Assembly: GCA_021801525.1 (NCBI GenBank)
Contig: JAJYXW010000166.1
Span: 1-38,245 of the forward strand
Direction of reading: 5' to 3'
Length of the DNA stretch: 38,245 nucleotides
Source of the DNA: Actinomycetes bacterium
Lineage (GTDB): Bacteria; Actinomycetota; Acidimicrobiia; Acidimicrobiales; JAJYXR01
The notes under the pieces were generated by a model. That model made no database searches, was not told the DNA's origin, and saw only the letters and a list, made by a program, of their open reading frames with translations. The position numbers and the translations under genes were made by a program. Positions 24,394-32,596 of this stretch are shown here, in pieces (positions within the stretch are counted from its first letter, which is position 1; every line of letters starts with the position of its first letter).

Positions 24394-26808
24394 TCAGCCG
24401 CCGTTTCCGGCGGGTACGTAGCGCCTGCAGGGCTCCCCGCGCAACGAGGGGCATGCAGGGCGCGCCGGTGCAGGGGTGATCCCGGGCACCAAGGGCAGCA
24501 CGAGCGTGGAGGGAAGCACACCGCCCAGGGACAGCGTGTCGACCACCTTGCCGCCCGTCTGGAAGGTGTCGAAGGCCCACACGGGCCGGTCCCCACCCGG
24601 GGCGCTGATCGTTATGCGAATGCGAGACCCTGCACGGAACGCATGAGCGATCGGGTCTATCGGCACCCGCACCTCGGTGAACCTCCCGTGAGGGAGGGGT
24701 CTCGCTTCCGATGCCAGGAAGCTCTGCACAGGCTGGAGCACGCTAGAGGCGCGCGAGTCGAGCGCGCGGTCACTGGCGCGGAGGAACCCGGATGTCACGT
24801 ACATCTCCTCCCCGTCGGGCTGCACGTCGGACACCGTCACCTGGATGTCTGTGTTCGCCGCCGAGGAGCGCAGCATGAGGTCCAAGCTCGCCGGACCAAC
24901 CAGGACAACGTCGCGAGCGAGCGGCGGCGTGATGAAGCCCAATCCTTCGCTGCCCGTGACCGGAGCCCAGTCGTAGGGAGGCAGCGCAGCCCAGGGGTTC
25001 CCGCCGTTAGGCATGCTGGTTGCCGGACGCAACGCGGGGTTGGGGCGATAGGACGCCGTGCCCGGCGCGGGCTTCGTCCTCTGGAGGCTGCCGTTCTCGC
25101 CCAGGTAATAGGTGGTCGCCACCGTACGGCGAGGCGGCCAGGAGGAGAAGCCCTCGGACCACACTGGCTGCATGGCCCCCGGTCCGAGGCTCCCGCCGCC
25201 GTTTCCGAAGAAGACGGTGACCCTGGGGTAGGTGCGCACGAAGTCGGCCCGCGCCGCTGCGTAGGTCCCGGCGTGAGTGAAGCGCATCGGCGGCGGAGTC
25301 GCCGAAGGCGCTCCGGTGGCCTGGCTGTAGACCTCCTTCATCAGCGCGTCGAAGATCGGGGGCTGCGCCGGGACGTGATGAGCTACGAAGATGTCCAAGA
25401 ACGCGAGCCAGCGCGAGATGGTGGCGGGTCCGAGCGAGTCGAAGTGGGTGCCGTTGATCATCGACACCCAGACGTTCTTGTCCCGCGACAATGCGGAGAT
25501 CATCGCAGGCCACTGGGGCCCGGTCTCCTCGTCCTGCAGGGCGCCAACCAGGAAGACCGGTACCTGTATCTTCTTCGCCCAGGTGGTCGGCGAGCGAACG
25601 TCGTACAGGCCGGGCGACCGGTATGCCCCGCCCTTGAACAGGCCGTAGACGTTCCGCGTCTCGAGATGCAGGGCCTGGTTCGCGAGGCACTGGCGGTTTC
25701 CCTCCGCTATCAGTGCCTTGGCATAGGCTGCACCACCCTCAGGAGCCGGCAGCGCGTCCTTCACGCGAGCGGCAATCCAGCTCGCGGCGAACCCGCTGTT
25801 CAGGATGCCACCGGGAAAGCCGGTCGAGTAGAGGTCGTTCGTCGTGCTCATCGGGGCTATGGCAGCCAAGCCAGGGGGTCGCGCACCGGCGACGAAGAAC
25901 TGCGAGATGCCCGAGAACGAGATCCCGACCATGCCCACGCGATGGCCGAGAACCCACGGCTGGGCAGCCACCGTCTGCACCGCGTCGTAGCCGTCGTACG
26001 TGGTGTTAATGCCGAACAGGTCGAATGCTCCGCCCGAGCATCCTGTACCGGGCATCTGGAGGCTCACCGCCGCGAAGCCGAGCATCGGCATCATGAGCGA
26101 GCCGATTATGGTCGCCGTGCTCGGCAGCAACGGGCTCGACCGGTTGGCCCCTGGCGTCGTGTAGGCCTGGATAAGGCTGCCAGGCGCTGCAATCGAGTAC
26201 CCCGAGTACTCGATCACCGTGGGAAACGGGCCGTCGGCCAGAGTCTTGCCCGGCGGCAGGCGCACTGTGGCGGCGAGCTGCACGCCACTGCGGGTGGTGA
26301 TGTAGTTCAAGCCGGCGTGAAGGTGCTGGGAAGCGTAGAAGCTCGCCGGCGGGGTGTCGCCAGGGGAGAGCACGCTGAAGGGGCTGGTGCCGAGCACCTC
26401 ACGACCTTCGACACTCCTGAAGGTGTACCCCGGACCCGGAGAGAGGTTCCGGACTATGAGGCTGCCGAGGCGGTCTGCCACTCCCCGGCCTACCACCCGG
26501 CCGGCCGAGTTCGCCACGAGCAGCTTCTCGCCGGGCTTGGCTCCGGTCTCGTAAGCCTGGTAGATCGCGCCGCGCCCGCTGAAAGGAGCCCTGGCTGTTA
26601 TCGCGGGCGCAAGAGCCTCATGCGTGGGGGCTGACGTCGCTCCCGACGAGCAGGCCGTCAGGAGACCCCCTGACATCCCCAGCGCGCCGAGCACGGCAGC
26701 CGAGCGCTTTGCAAGGGCGTGACGACGGGAGGTCCCCGTAGGCCGGCTGGCACCTGCCCCCTTTGCGTATGGCTTTGCGTATGGCCGCATTACCCCACGT
26801 TCCCCCAT
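24394..26808 (-). CDS. secreted CocE/NonD-family (peptidase S15) hydrolase, lipoprotein
   Basis: This 804-residue protein has a twin-arginine-containing signal (SRRHALAKRSAAVLGALG) ending in the lipobox L-T-A-C (Cys53), so it is probably an extracellular lipoprotein. The alpha/beta-hydrolase domain has the S15 elbow G-I-S-F-S-G (Ser297), an acid candidate in LQDEETGPQ and a histidine in NGTHFDS. The C-terminal jelly-roll matches X-Pro dipeptidyl-peptidase/CocE proteins (RVPIDPIAHAFRAGSRIRI). Such enzymes cleave esters or Xaa-Pro peptides. I prefer ATG at 26806-26808 because GGGGAGG stands seven bases ahead; ATG at 26835 adds nine residues. A 12-bp repeat makes PYAKPYAK at the N-terminus. Confidence 0.87.
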   Translation of the reverse strand: MGERGVMRPYAKPYAKGAGASRPTGTSRRHALAKRSAAVLGALGMSGGLLTACSSGATSAPTHEALAPAITARAPFSGRGAIYQAYETGAKPGEKLLVANSAGRVVGRGVADRLGSLIVRNLSPGPGYTFRSVEGREVLGTSPFSVLSPGDTPPASFYASQHLHAGLNYITTRSGVQLAATVRLPPGKTLADGPFPTVIEYSGYSIAAPGSLIQAYTTPGANRSSPLLPSTATIIGSLMMPMLGFAAVSLQMPGTGCSGGAFDLFGINTTYDGYDAVQTVAAQPWVLGHRVGMVGISFSGISQFFVAGARPPGLAAIAPMSTTNDLYSTGFPGGILNSGFAASWIAARVKDALPAPEGGAAYAKALIAEGNRQCLANQALHLETRNVYGLFKGGAYRSPGLYDVRSPTTWAKKIQVPVFLVGALQDEETGPQWPAMISALSRDKNVWVSMINGTHFDSLGPATISRWLAFLDIFVAHHVPAQPPIFDALMKEVYSQATGAPSATPPPMRFTHAGTYAAARADFVRTYPRVTVFFGNGGGSLGPGAMQPVWSEGFSSWPPRRTVATTYYLGENGSLQRTKPAPGTASYRPNPALRPATSMPNGGNPWAALPPYDWAPVTGSEGLGFITPPLARDVVLVGPASLDLMLRSSAANTDIQVTVSDVQPDGEEMYVTSGFLRASDRALDSRASSVLQPVQSFLASEARPLPHGRFTEVRVPIDPIAHAFRAGSRIRITISAPGGDRPVWAFDTFQTGGKVVDTLSLGGVLPSTLVLPLVPGITPAPARPACPSLRGEPCRRYVPAGNGG

Positions 26809-26957
26809 CTCGAAGCCTCCCCGATCCCCCCGCATGCCCGCACGCGCACACCCACGCGTGACTTTGCCAAGCTGCAGTCCCGCTGGTCAGCATCAGCCTG
26901 GCCTGGCTGGGACAGAGGAAGGTTACCAGCGCGTCACAACGCTGTCACGCCGCGTGT

Positions 26958-28673
26958 TCAGCTCAGCGTGGCCGGCAGGGCGCCGCAGGGCGCTGGCACG
27001 ATCCGGAGTGTGACCAGGCTCGAGGCACGGCCTGCCACTAGCGTCAGATGCGTCGACCCCGGAGCCGAGGTTACCCGCGCCCCTTCGGCGAGGGCGCAGT
27101 AGCCCCTGGGATAGTGGCGGTAGGTCGGCACGAACACGACGGTCGGCTGAGTGATCCGGTGGTTCGGCTGGTACGAGTAGCTGAAAATGTCCGTGGAAGG
27201 GTCGTAGCTCATTGCCAGCGGAGTGCCGGCGGTGGCCTGAGCGTACGGCTCGGAGAGCATTGCCGCGCGCCCTTGGTGCACGATCGGGGCACCATTCGCG
27301 CCCGTGGACGCAAGGCCTTCAGATGGCCCACCCGTCGGGTCGTTGTAGTACTTCCACTGCCAGTACGCCCATCCCACCAGGTGCTCGTTGGCGAAGGCCA
27401 CCATGTCTGCCAGGTCCGTGTTGGCCGGCTCCGCGCCGAACTCGCTCATGAACCACGCCGGCCCGCCCGGGTTCTGCTTGTCAGCCGCGTTCGTGCGGGC
27501 TGTCGCCTGCGAGGAGAAAGCCTGCTGCTCCTGCGTGGGGCAGACCGGGGAGCTGGATCGGAACCCGGTGTAGAACGACGCCGCCAGGCAGTAGTCGTGG
27601 AAGTTCAAGACAAGGTGCTTGTAGGGCATCGGACCGATCCAGTCGGCGTTGCCGAAGTCGCTCGAGACATCTGGCTCGTAGAAGATGGGATGGGTCGGGT
27701 CGACCGATCGGATCGTCGGGATGGCACCTTCGGCCGGGTCGGTCGGCGGGCAGGTGAGAGGCACCGGGCTCCCCGAGAGAGAGCCGGGATGCGCACTCCC
27801 GGTGTAAAAGCACTCCAGGCGGGCGTCGAACTCGGCAGCACCGCCGACGCTGAACACCTCCGTCGAGAACGGCTCGTTGAACAGGTCGTAGCCGAGCACG
27901 TAGCGGTTCCCCGCAAAGCTCTTCGCCACCATGCGCCACGCGCGGTCATAGTTCCCCTGCAGGTTGCCGATCACGTCGTTGTTCCAGAAGTGGTTGTAGG
28001 CGACGCCGACAGCGGGCTCTGCGTAGTTGGCGCTCCAGTTGCCCGTGTTGGTGGCCGGCAGACCGTCGGTGCACACTGCCCAGTTGGGAGCTCCCTCGCC
28101 GGCGAACATCTCGTTGTAGACGTCCTGGTGCATGTCTACGAGGCTGAAGATCCCGTACTTGCCGAGCAGGTCGACCGTCTCCTTCACCTTCGAGATGTAG
28201 GACTTCGCGATGCTCGCGTTCCACTGGTTGGCGTGGCCCGGCAACCCCGGAGTGCAGATCTGCGGGCTGTTGGGTGCCAGGGTGCCCGGCTCGATTCCCT
28301 TCCAGAGGATCCCGAGGCGAACCATGTCGAAGCCGAGGCTCGCTATGGCCTTCGCGTCGGCGGCGGTGAAGTTCCAAGGCTTTCCGGGGTCTACGTAGAG
28401 CTCGTACGGCGCGTGCTTGTAGACGGCGTCGACACCGTGGAGTATCAGGTCCCTGCCGTAGCTGTCCTTCAGGAACGCACCGCCCGTGGAGGCGATAGGG
28501 CCGACCGGACCGCACGCTGCGACGCCCGCGCTGTGCCCAGCTGGGCAAGACGCACCCGTAGTGCTCGCCCCAGCCATCATGCTCGCACCTGGACCGCCCG
28601 GGACCACGACGGCGAGGAGCGACGACGCCGAGCAAGCTGCTAGCCAAGCCGCAGCCGATCGCCACGATCTCAC
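26958..28673 (-). CDS. secreted GH5 glycosidase, endoglycoceramidase-like
   Basis: This 571-residue protein has a signal peptide (residues 1 to about 35). Its TIM barrel resembles GH5 endoglycoceramidases, which release intact glycans from glycosphingolipids. Visible markers are LILHGVDAVYK, MVRLGILWKGIEPG, SLVDMHQDVYNEMF, the acid/base glutamate in YDLFNEPF (Glu267) and the nucleophile in WFMSEFGAEP (Glu411). A beta-sandwich tail follows from about 490. Substrate could also be another glycolipid or steryl glycoside. The start is GTG with no strong ribosome site. It lies about 150 bp before the leftward CocE-type hydrolase; both are exported hydrolases and may be co-expressed. It was once divergent from a response regulator, now a stub. 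Confidence 0.85.
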   Translation of the reverse strand: MRSWRSAAAWLAACSASSLLAVVVPGGPGASMMAGASTTGASCPAGHSAGVAACGPVGPIASTGGAFLKDSYGRDLILHGVDAVYKHAPYELYVDPGKPWNFTAADAKAIASLGFDMVRLGILWKGIEPGTLAPNSPQICTPGLPGHANQWNASIAKSYISKVKETVDLLGKYGIFSLVDMHQDVYNEMFAGEGAPNWAVCTDGLPATNTGNWSANYAEPAVGVAYNHFWNNDVIGNLQGNYDRAWRMVAKSFAGNRYVLGYDLFNEPFSTEVFSVGGAAEFDARLECFYTGSAHPGSLSGSPVPLTCPPTDPAEGAIPTIRSVDPTHPIFYEPDVSSDFGNADWIGPMPYKHLVLNFHDYCLAASFYTGFRSSSPVCPTQEQQAFSSQATARTNAADKQNPGGPAWFMSEFGAEPANTDLADMVAFANEHLVGWAYWQWKYYNDPTGGPSEGLASTGANGAPIVHQGRAAMLSEPYAQATAGTPLAMSYDPSTDIFSYSYQPNHRITQPTVVFVPTYRHYPRGYCALAEGARVTSAPGSTHLTLVAGRASSLVTLRIVPAPCGALPATLS

Positions 28674-28803
28674 CCGTTGGTAACGAGCTCCGGTTCCCCG
28701 GCTTGCGAAATGCGGCCGTGAGCCCTTGGCAGCGTAGTGACCTACGCTCGGGGAGCAGGCGGGTCACATGGTATTCACATCATCCGTCTCGTACCCTGCC
28801 ATT

Positions 28804-28860
28804 GTGCGCGTGCTAGTGGTCGAGGACGAGGTACGCATGGCGGCGCTCCTTGCCGAGGCC
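28804..28860 (+). pseudogene. N-terminal stub of an OmpR-type response regulator
   Basis: The sequence VRVLVVEDEVRMAALLAEA matches the first strand and helix of receiver domains of the OmpR/PhoB class, including the acidic pair E-D that binds magnesium. After this the frame continues with unrelated residues and stops at 29010. Only about 19 of roughly 230 residues remain. The break marks the left edge of a rearranged, more AT-rich patch. The fragment is short, so chance similarity cannot be fully excluded. Confidence 0.55.
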
Positions 28861-29007
28861 GGTCGCCAGGCCACTCGGCCCGAGTGCTCGAAACGGTATA
28901 GATCTGCGGAGCTATCCGCCAGGGCCAAAGCTGCCGTCCTGCAACGTAGACTTCAGCCCAGACTAGCGCTATCACCCACATTCATGCCTGAAGGCCCCGG
29001 AATCGCA

Positions 29008-29016
29008 TGATATATT
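29008..29016 (+). promoter_or_regulatory. extended -10 promoter element
   Basis: TGATATATT reads as an extended -10 (TGN plus TATATT). It lies ten bases before the GTG at 29026, so transcription would start at or just before the start codon, giving a nearly leaderless mRNA. Confidence 0.4.
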
Positions 29017-29025
29017 GAGGCCCTC

Positions 29026-29454
29026 GTGGTATCAATCCACTTACTTCACGGACCATCGAAGCGGCACATCTGCTTGGCGCGGGCTGGCTCATGGCTTGCG
29101 CTCGGAGTCTTACTCTCCTTGGGACCCATCGTCTCTTCCTGTGGAAGCGCTCATGCTGGTTCCAACTCCCTGGCAGGTACGTGGAACGGAGAATGGTACA
29201 ACTCCACAGCTGGTGTTCCTTACACGTTATCGCTACACGAAGGCTCCAGAGATAGGCTAGAAGGAACCATGTATGTCGACGGCCGTCGTCCCAGCTATTC
29301 CGTTCACGGTAGTATCATACATGACCGCATAACGCTCGCGCTCCCCAATGGCAGTGTTATGAATGGACCTTACCACCGAGGGCAATGGACCGGATCATTT
29401 TCTGATGGGGGTATCCGTTGGCATTTTCGTTTCGTGAGGCGATCTCGAGCATGA
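29026..29454 (+). CDS. orphan small lipoprotein-like protein
   Basis: This is a 142-residue protein. Residues 16-40 form a signal peptide (LARAGSWLALGVLLSLGPIVSSC) ending in a lipobox-like V-S-S-C. The mature part is a small beta-rich domain: LAGTWNGEWYNSTAG, YTLSLHEGSRDRLEGTMYVDG, GQWTGSFSDGGIRWHFRF. The alternating Trp/Gly pattern resembles small lipocalin-like or avidin-like barrels that bind ligands, but I cannot name a family. Base composition is clearly more AT-rich than the neighbours, which suggests recent transfer. The start is uncertain (GTG 29026, perhaps leaderless). Confidence 0.6.
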   Translation: MVSIHLLHGPSKRHICLARAGSWLALGVLLSLGPIVSSCGSAHAGSNSLAGTWNGEWYNSTAGVPYTLSLHEGSRDRLEGTMYVDGRRPSYSVHGSIIHDRITLALPNGSVMNGPYHRGQWTGSFSDGGIRWHFRFVRRSRA

Positions 29455-29476
29455 ACTAATAGAGAAGTATCTGGCG

Positions 29477-29704
29477 ATGGCATTCCATGTCGTGGTCGAT
29501 TGCAGTGATCCGAAATCTCTCGCAGTTTTCTGGGCCAGGGCGCTCTATTATGAACACATATTGTACCTTGATAACTACAGCGTTATCGTCGATGGTAAGC
29601 GCGTAGAAGGTGGTAAAGAGGCTTCTAGTCCAGACAACGAGGTTCACACCTACCAGATCGGGCCGTGGCGCGATCATCGGACGGTGACGACCTCGGCGAC
29701 GTAG
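29477..29704 (+). pseudogene. truncated glyoxalase/VOC-family gene
   Basis: The frame begins MAFHVVVDCSDPKSLAVFWARALYYE (split: FHVVVDCSDP, then SLAVFWARAL), the standard first strand-helix of glyoxalase-like (VOC superfamily) proteins. It then continues only to about residue 58 before running antisense into the next gene's 3' end and stopping at 75 residues, where about 115-130 are usual. The second half of the metal site is missing. It belongs to the same AT-richer patch as the preceding lipoprotein. It is probably a decayed or truncated import. Confidence 0.55.
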
Positions 29705-30126
29705 CCGCCGACGGCGACGAGAAACCCGACGGCCATGAGATACGAGGCAGCATTGCTCTGGCCACCCATGAGGAAGGCCAGGCCGCCGATCCCGGCGACG
29801 AGAATGCCGCCGAGGGCAACAACTGCGCAGGCGGTCGCCCACCGGCCGTTGGGGAGCGCAGTGGCGACGCCCAGCACGGCCCCGGCGGCGAGGATCATCC
29901 CGAGCATCATGTGGAGGCCAACCAGCGGACCGTTGCCCATCATCTCTGCCATCCCGGCGCCGGCAGTCGGGAGGTGGACGAAAAGGTTGACGGCCATGCC
30001 CAAGAGGAACTGGACACCGAGCAGCCCGAGCAGCCCGAGCGGCACGGCGACGTCTGCCAGCCGACCCTTCGGCCGGTCCGGGCGGGCTCGGCGGCTCGTC
30101 TCGCCGCCGGCCTCACTCCCTGCCAT
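29674..30126 (-). CDS. four-span membrane protein
   Basis: This 150-residue protein has four hydrophobic helices: VAVPLGLLGLLGVQFLLGMAV, VGLHMMLGMILAAGAVLGVAT, WATACAVVALGGILVAGIGGLAF and ASYLMAVGFLVAVGGYVAEVV. A histidine in LHMMLGM and another in FVHLP could bind haem or metal, but this is speculation. The ATG lies within the 3' end of the PIG-L gene (14-bp overlap), making it the last gene of the sulfur operon. The N-terminus is polar and Arg-rich. No family is recognised with confidence. Confidence 0.75.
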   Translation of the reverse strand: MAGSEAGGETSRRARPDRPKGRLADVAVPLGLLGLLGVQFLLGMAVNLFVHLPTAGAGMAEMMGNGPLVGLHMMLGMILAAGAVLGVATALPNGRWATACAVVALGGILVAGIGGLAFLMGGQSNAASYLMAVGFLVAVGGYVAEVVTVR

Positions 30127-30889
30127 CGAAGCCCGGGCTGTCATCGGTGTGCTCCGGAGTCGCCTCGGTGCCCGGTGGTGGCCGCAGCCATCGCAAGGAC
30201 TCAGAGGCACCCGACAGCTCGAGGCGTCGCCACAGCACGGGGTTGTCGGTGGACTGGCTGGCGTGGCAAGCGATCGCCTGTCGCTGCCGGTACCGGTCGA
30301 CGGCGATGACGAGGTCCACCTCGGCGTCGCGACGTCCGAGAAAGCTGGTGCCGTGCTCGGCGTTGAGAGTGCTGGCGACAGTATCGGGCACCGCCCAGGC
30401 GAGCACGGGAAGCCGACAGCGTCTGGCCGCGAGAAGCGCTGCAGCGGTCGCTGCGCAGTGGTCAGGGTGGCCAGTGATACCGCCCTCGTCGAATACGAGA
30501 AGGATCTCGGCCTGTCCGCTCGCCTCGTCCACCTGGCGGGCCAGTTCATCGAGGGGGATCTCGCCAAGATGACCATCGGCGTAACCGAGGAGCGCCACCT
30601 CCTCGACTCCGATGACGGCCGCAGCAGCAGCGAGCTCGCCGGCGCGGAGCTCGCCCAACGAGCGGCGGGTCTCGCCGAGGGTGGAAGCCTCCCCGTGAGT
30701 GAAGCACAAGACCCGCGCCGTGGTCCCCTGGTCGCTCAGCGCACCGAGCACGGCGCCGAGCCCGAAGGACTCGTCGTCGGGATGGGCGCAGACCGCCAGC
30801 ACCTCGCCCACCTGGGGCAGGTGATCAGCTGATCGGCTCGCAGTGCCCTCCCCGGGTTGGGCGGCACCGTGAGCGACGCGCTCGGGCAC
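30113..30889 (-). CDS. PIG-L (LmbE) family deacetylase
   Basis: This 258-residue zinc-dependent N-acetylglucosaminide deacetylase has the metal motif AHPDDE (35-40) and the second ligand motif HPDH (141-144). RVLCFTHGEAST and LGYADGHLGEIPLDEL are also family-typical. In actinobacteria such enzymes include MshB (mycothiol biosynthesis) and Mca (mycothiol-conjugate amidase). With a sulfide-handling operon upstream, a role with thiol conjugates is attractive but unproven. The GTG at 30889 follows the upstream stop by four bases. The first 28 residues are not conserved in type, so a later start is possible. Confidence 0.88.
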   Translation of the reverse strand: MPERVAHGAAQPGEGTASRSADHLPQVGEVLAVCAHPDDESFGLGAVLGALSDQGTTARVLCFTHGEASTLGETRRSLGELRAGELAAAAAVIGVEEVALLGYADGHLGEIPLDELARQVDEASGQAEILLVFDEGGITGHPDHCAATAAALLAARRCRLPVLAWAVPDTVASTLNAEHGTSFLGRRDAEVDLVIAVDRYRQRQAIACHASQSTDNPVLWRRLELSGASESLRWLRPPPGTEATPEHTDDSPGFDGRE

Positions 30890-30893
30890 CGGG

Positions 30894-32114
30894 TCACCAG
30901 CCGAGCGCGGTCGGCATCTTCTGCCCTCGGCGCGCGGAGAAGAGATAGGCGCGCTCGAAGGCCTGCTTGGCGTAAAGCCACCTGCGCCCCTCGGAGACCG
31001 TCGGGATCTGGTCGCGTGGTGGGCGGACCGGGTCGACGGCCATGTAGGCGCCGCGGTCGCCCATGTCGAGCACGCAGCGGGCCGACAGCTCGGCGGTCGT
31101 CCCTTCGCGTCCTTCGACGCGGGCTGCGAGGTCTCGGGCGGCGATGCCGGCCATCTGCTCGGTCATGTGGCCCGTCTTCGGGAAGTTGACCGGGACGGGG
31201 GTGTCCCCGACCGGGGGGAGGGCGACGGCGACCCCGACGGCGTAAACCCCGTCGGCTGTCTGGTGGCGGTAGTGGTCGTCGACGGGGATAAACCCCTTCG
31301 GGTTCGCGAGGCCGGGGCTCTTGGCGACTGCGTCCACACCAGCGAGGGGCGGGATCACGATCGAGAGCAGCGACGGGGTAGGGCTCGCCCCCTCGGTCTC
31401 CACGGTCTCGGCGGTGATCTTCGTGATCGCCACCGAGGTGCGATACACGACATCACGCTCTTCGAGGGCGCCCTCGAGGAGCTGGCGGATCTTGCCCGCC
31501 CCGCCCATGCCCATGTGCCCGAGGAACGGCTCGGGGGTGAGCACGGTCATCGGGACCCGATGGCGTAGCTTGCGGCGCCGCAGCAGGTGGTCGAGCTCGA
31601 AGGCGAGCTCGTAGACCGGTCCGATGCAGCTCGCTCCCGGCGCGGCCCCGACGACAACAGGGCCGGGGTCTGTGAGCAATGCCCGGATCGCCTTGGCGAG
31701 CTCGGTGGTCTCTCCGGCAGACATCGGCGAGTGGCCGGGGCCGTCGAAGGGGCCGAGTCCCTCGACGGCTTCGTTCGCGCTGCGGTGCCCGGTAGCGACG
31801 ACGAGGAAGTCGTAAGGGTGCTCGGTACCGCTCGTCGCGACGACCTTGTTCTCGGTGTCGACGCCGGTGACCGTCTCATGAGCGAAGGCCACGTGCTTGT
31901 TGGCGAGAGGTCCGGCGAGGGAAAAGGAGATCTGCTCGAGGCTGCGCCGTCCCATCGCCACCCATGGGAAGGAGGGAACGAAGCGGAACTGGTCGTCCTT
32001 GGCGACAAGGGTGATCTCAGCGCGCTCGGGGCCGAGGTGCCGGCGCAGCTCGTAGGCAGTGGCGAGCCCGCCGAAGGAGCCCCCGACGATGACGATCCGT
32101 ACCCGCCCGGTCAC
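30894..32114 (-). CDS. sulfide:quinone oxidoreductase-like flavoprotein
   Basis: This 406-residue two-dinucleotide-binding-domain flavoprotein has the FAD motif RIVIVGGSFGGLATAYELRR at its start. DFLVVATGHRS follows, then a cysteine in GAAPGASCIGPVYEL (Cys163) and a second in SARCVLDMGDRG (Cys347), placed like the redox cysteines of sulfide:quinone oxidoreductases. The C-terminus, with PRDQIPTVSEGRRWLYAKQAFERAYL, is typical of the membrane-bound end. It would pass electrons from sulfide to quinone. A third cysteine of classical SQR is not seen. I prefer the GTG at 32114 (GGGAGG six bases ahead) over ATG 32138. Context with DsrE and rhodanese supports sulfur chemistry. Confidence 0.85.
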   Translation of the reverse strand: MTGRVRIVIVGGSFGGLATAYELRRHLGPERAEITLVAKDDQFRFVPSFPWVAMGRRSLEQISFSLAGPLANKHVAFAHETVTGVDTENKVVATSGTEHPYDFLVVATGHRSANEAVEGLGPFDGPGHSPMSAGETTELAKAIRALLTDPGPVVVGAAPGASCIGPVYELAFELDHLLRRRKLRHRVPMTVLTPEPFLGHMGMGGAGKIRQLLEGALEERDVVYRTSVAITKITAETVETEGASPTPSLLSIVIPPLAGVDAVAKSPGLANPKGFIPVDDHYRHQTADGVYAVGVAVALPPVGDTPVPVNFPKTGHMTEQMAGIAARDLAARVEGREGTTAELSARCVLDMGDRGAYMAVDPVRPPRDQIPTVSEGRRWLYAKQAFERAYLFSARRGQKMPTALGW

Positions 32115-32196
32115 TGCCGGCCTCCCGCCCACGTGCATCGCCGGGTGAGCAGTCGTCGAAGCGCGCCACGTCTGCCGGAGCGGGCCGCGGTGCTCA

Positions 32197-32547
32197 TCAG
32201 AACGTCACCACCTTGTCGGCCCAGATCGTCCAGTCGGTCGCCTCCTCCAAGGTCGAGCGCCGCGCACCGTCGACGAGCATCTCGTCGGTAAAGGCCCGGG
32301 CGTCCATGCACGTGCCACAGCAGCCAATCTCGCCGCCATGGCGCACGACTGCGGTCACCATGCGGTCGAGGTGGTAGTAGCCGTCGGGGACCTTCTGGTT
32401 CCCGAGTGCGCAGCCAACGGCGTCGCCGAAGAGGAAGACGCGTACCTCGACTCCCTCACGACGCGCCAGGGAGCCGGCGAGGCGGAGGCCGTTGTAGGAG
32501 CGTTCGGTGCCATAGGGCGGGTCGTTCAAGACGACGAGGATCTTCAT
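32197..32547 (-). CDS. DsrE/DsrF-like sulfur-relay protein
   Basis: This 116-residue protein has the DsrE-like fold: an MKILVVLNDPPYG strand and loop, helix SYNGLRLAGSLARR, VRVFLFGDAVGCAL (Cys46), and near the end GCCGTCMDARAF (Cys76, Cys77, Cys80). Such proteins carry persulfide sulfur between partners. The cysteine cluster is the likely sulfur carrier. The ATG has AAAGGAA upstream. It is the second gene of the leftward operon, 49 bp after the ArsR-rhodanese gene and 82 bp before the SQR-like gene. Confidence 0.85.
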   Translation of the reverse strand: MKILVVLNDPPYGTERSYNGLRLAGSLARREGVEVRVFLFGDAVGCALGNQKVPDGYYHLDRMVTAVVRHGGEIGCCGTCMDARAFTDEMLVDGARRSTLEEATDWTIWADKVVTF

Positions 32548-32596
32548 CGGGGCGTTCCTTTGCTCGTGTTGGGATTTGGCGGTGACGGGGTGGTGA

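Noticed and set aside
24643-26634. 663-residue plus-strand frame inside the CocE-type gene
   Set aside because: It is antisense to the hydrolase with its signal peptide and S15 motif; its composition (Arg, His, Val) is that of a shadow frame.
27048-28643. 531-residue plus-strand frame inside the GH5 gene
   Set aside because: It is antisense to the GH5 enzyme, which has both catalytic glutamates; no domain is seen on this strand.
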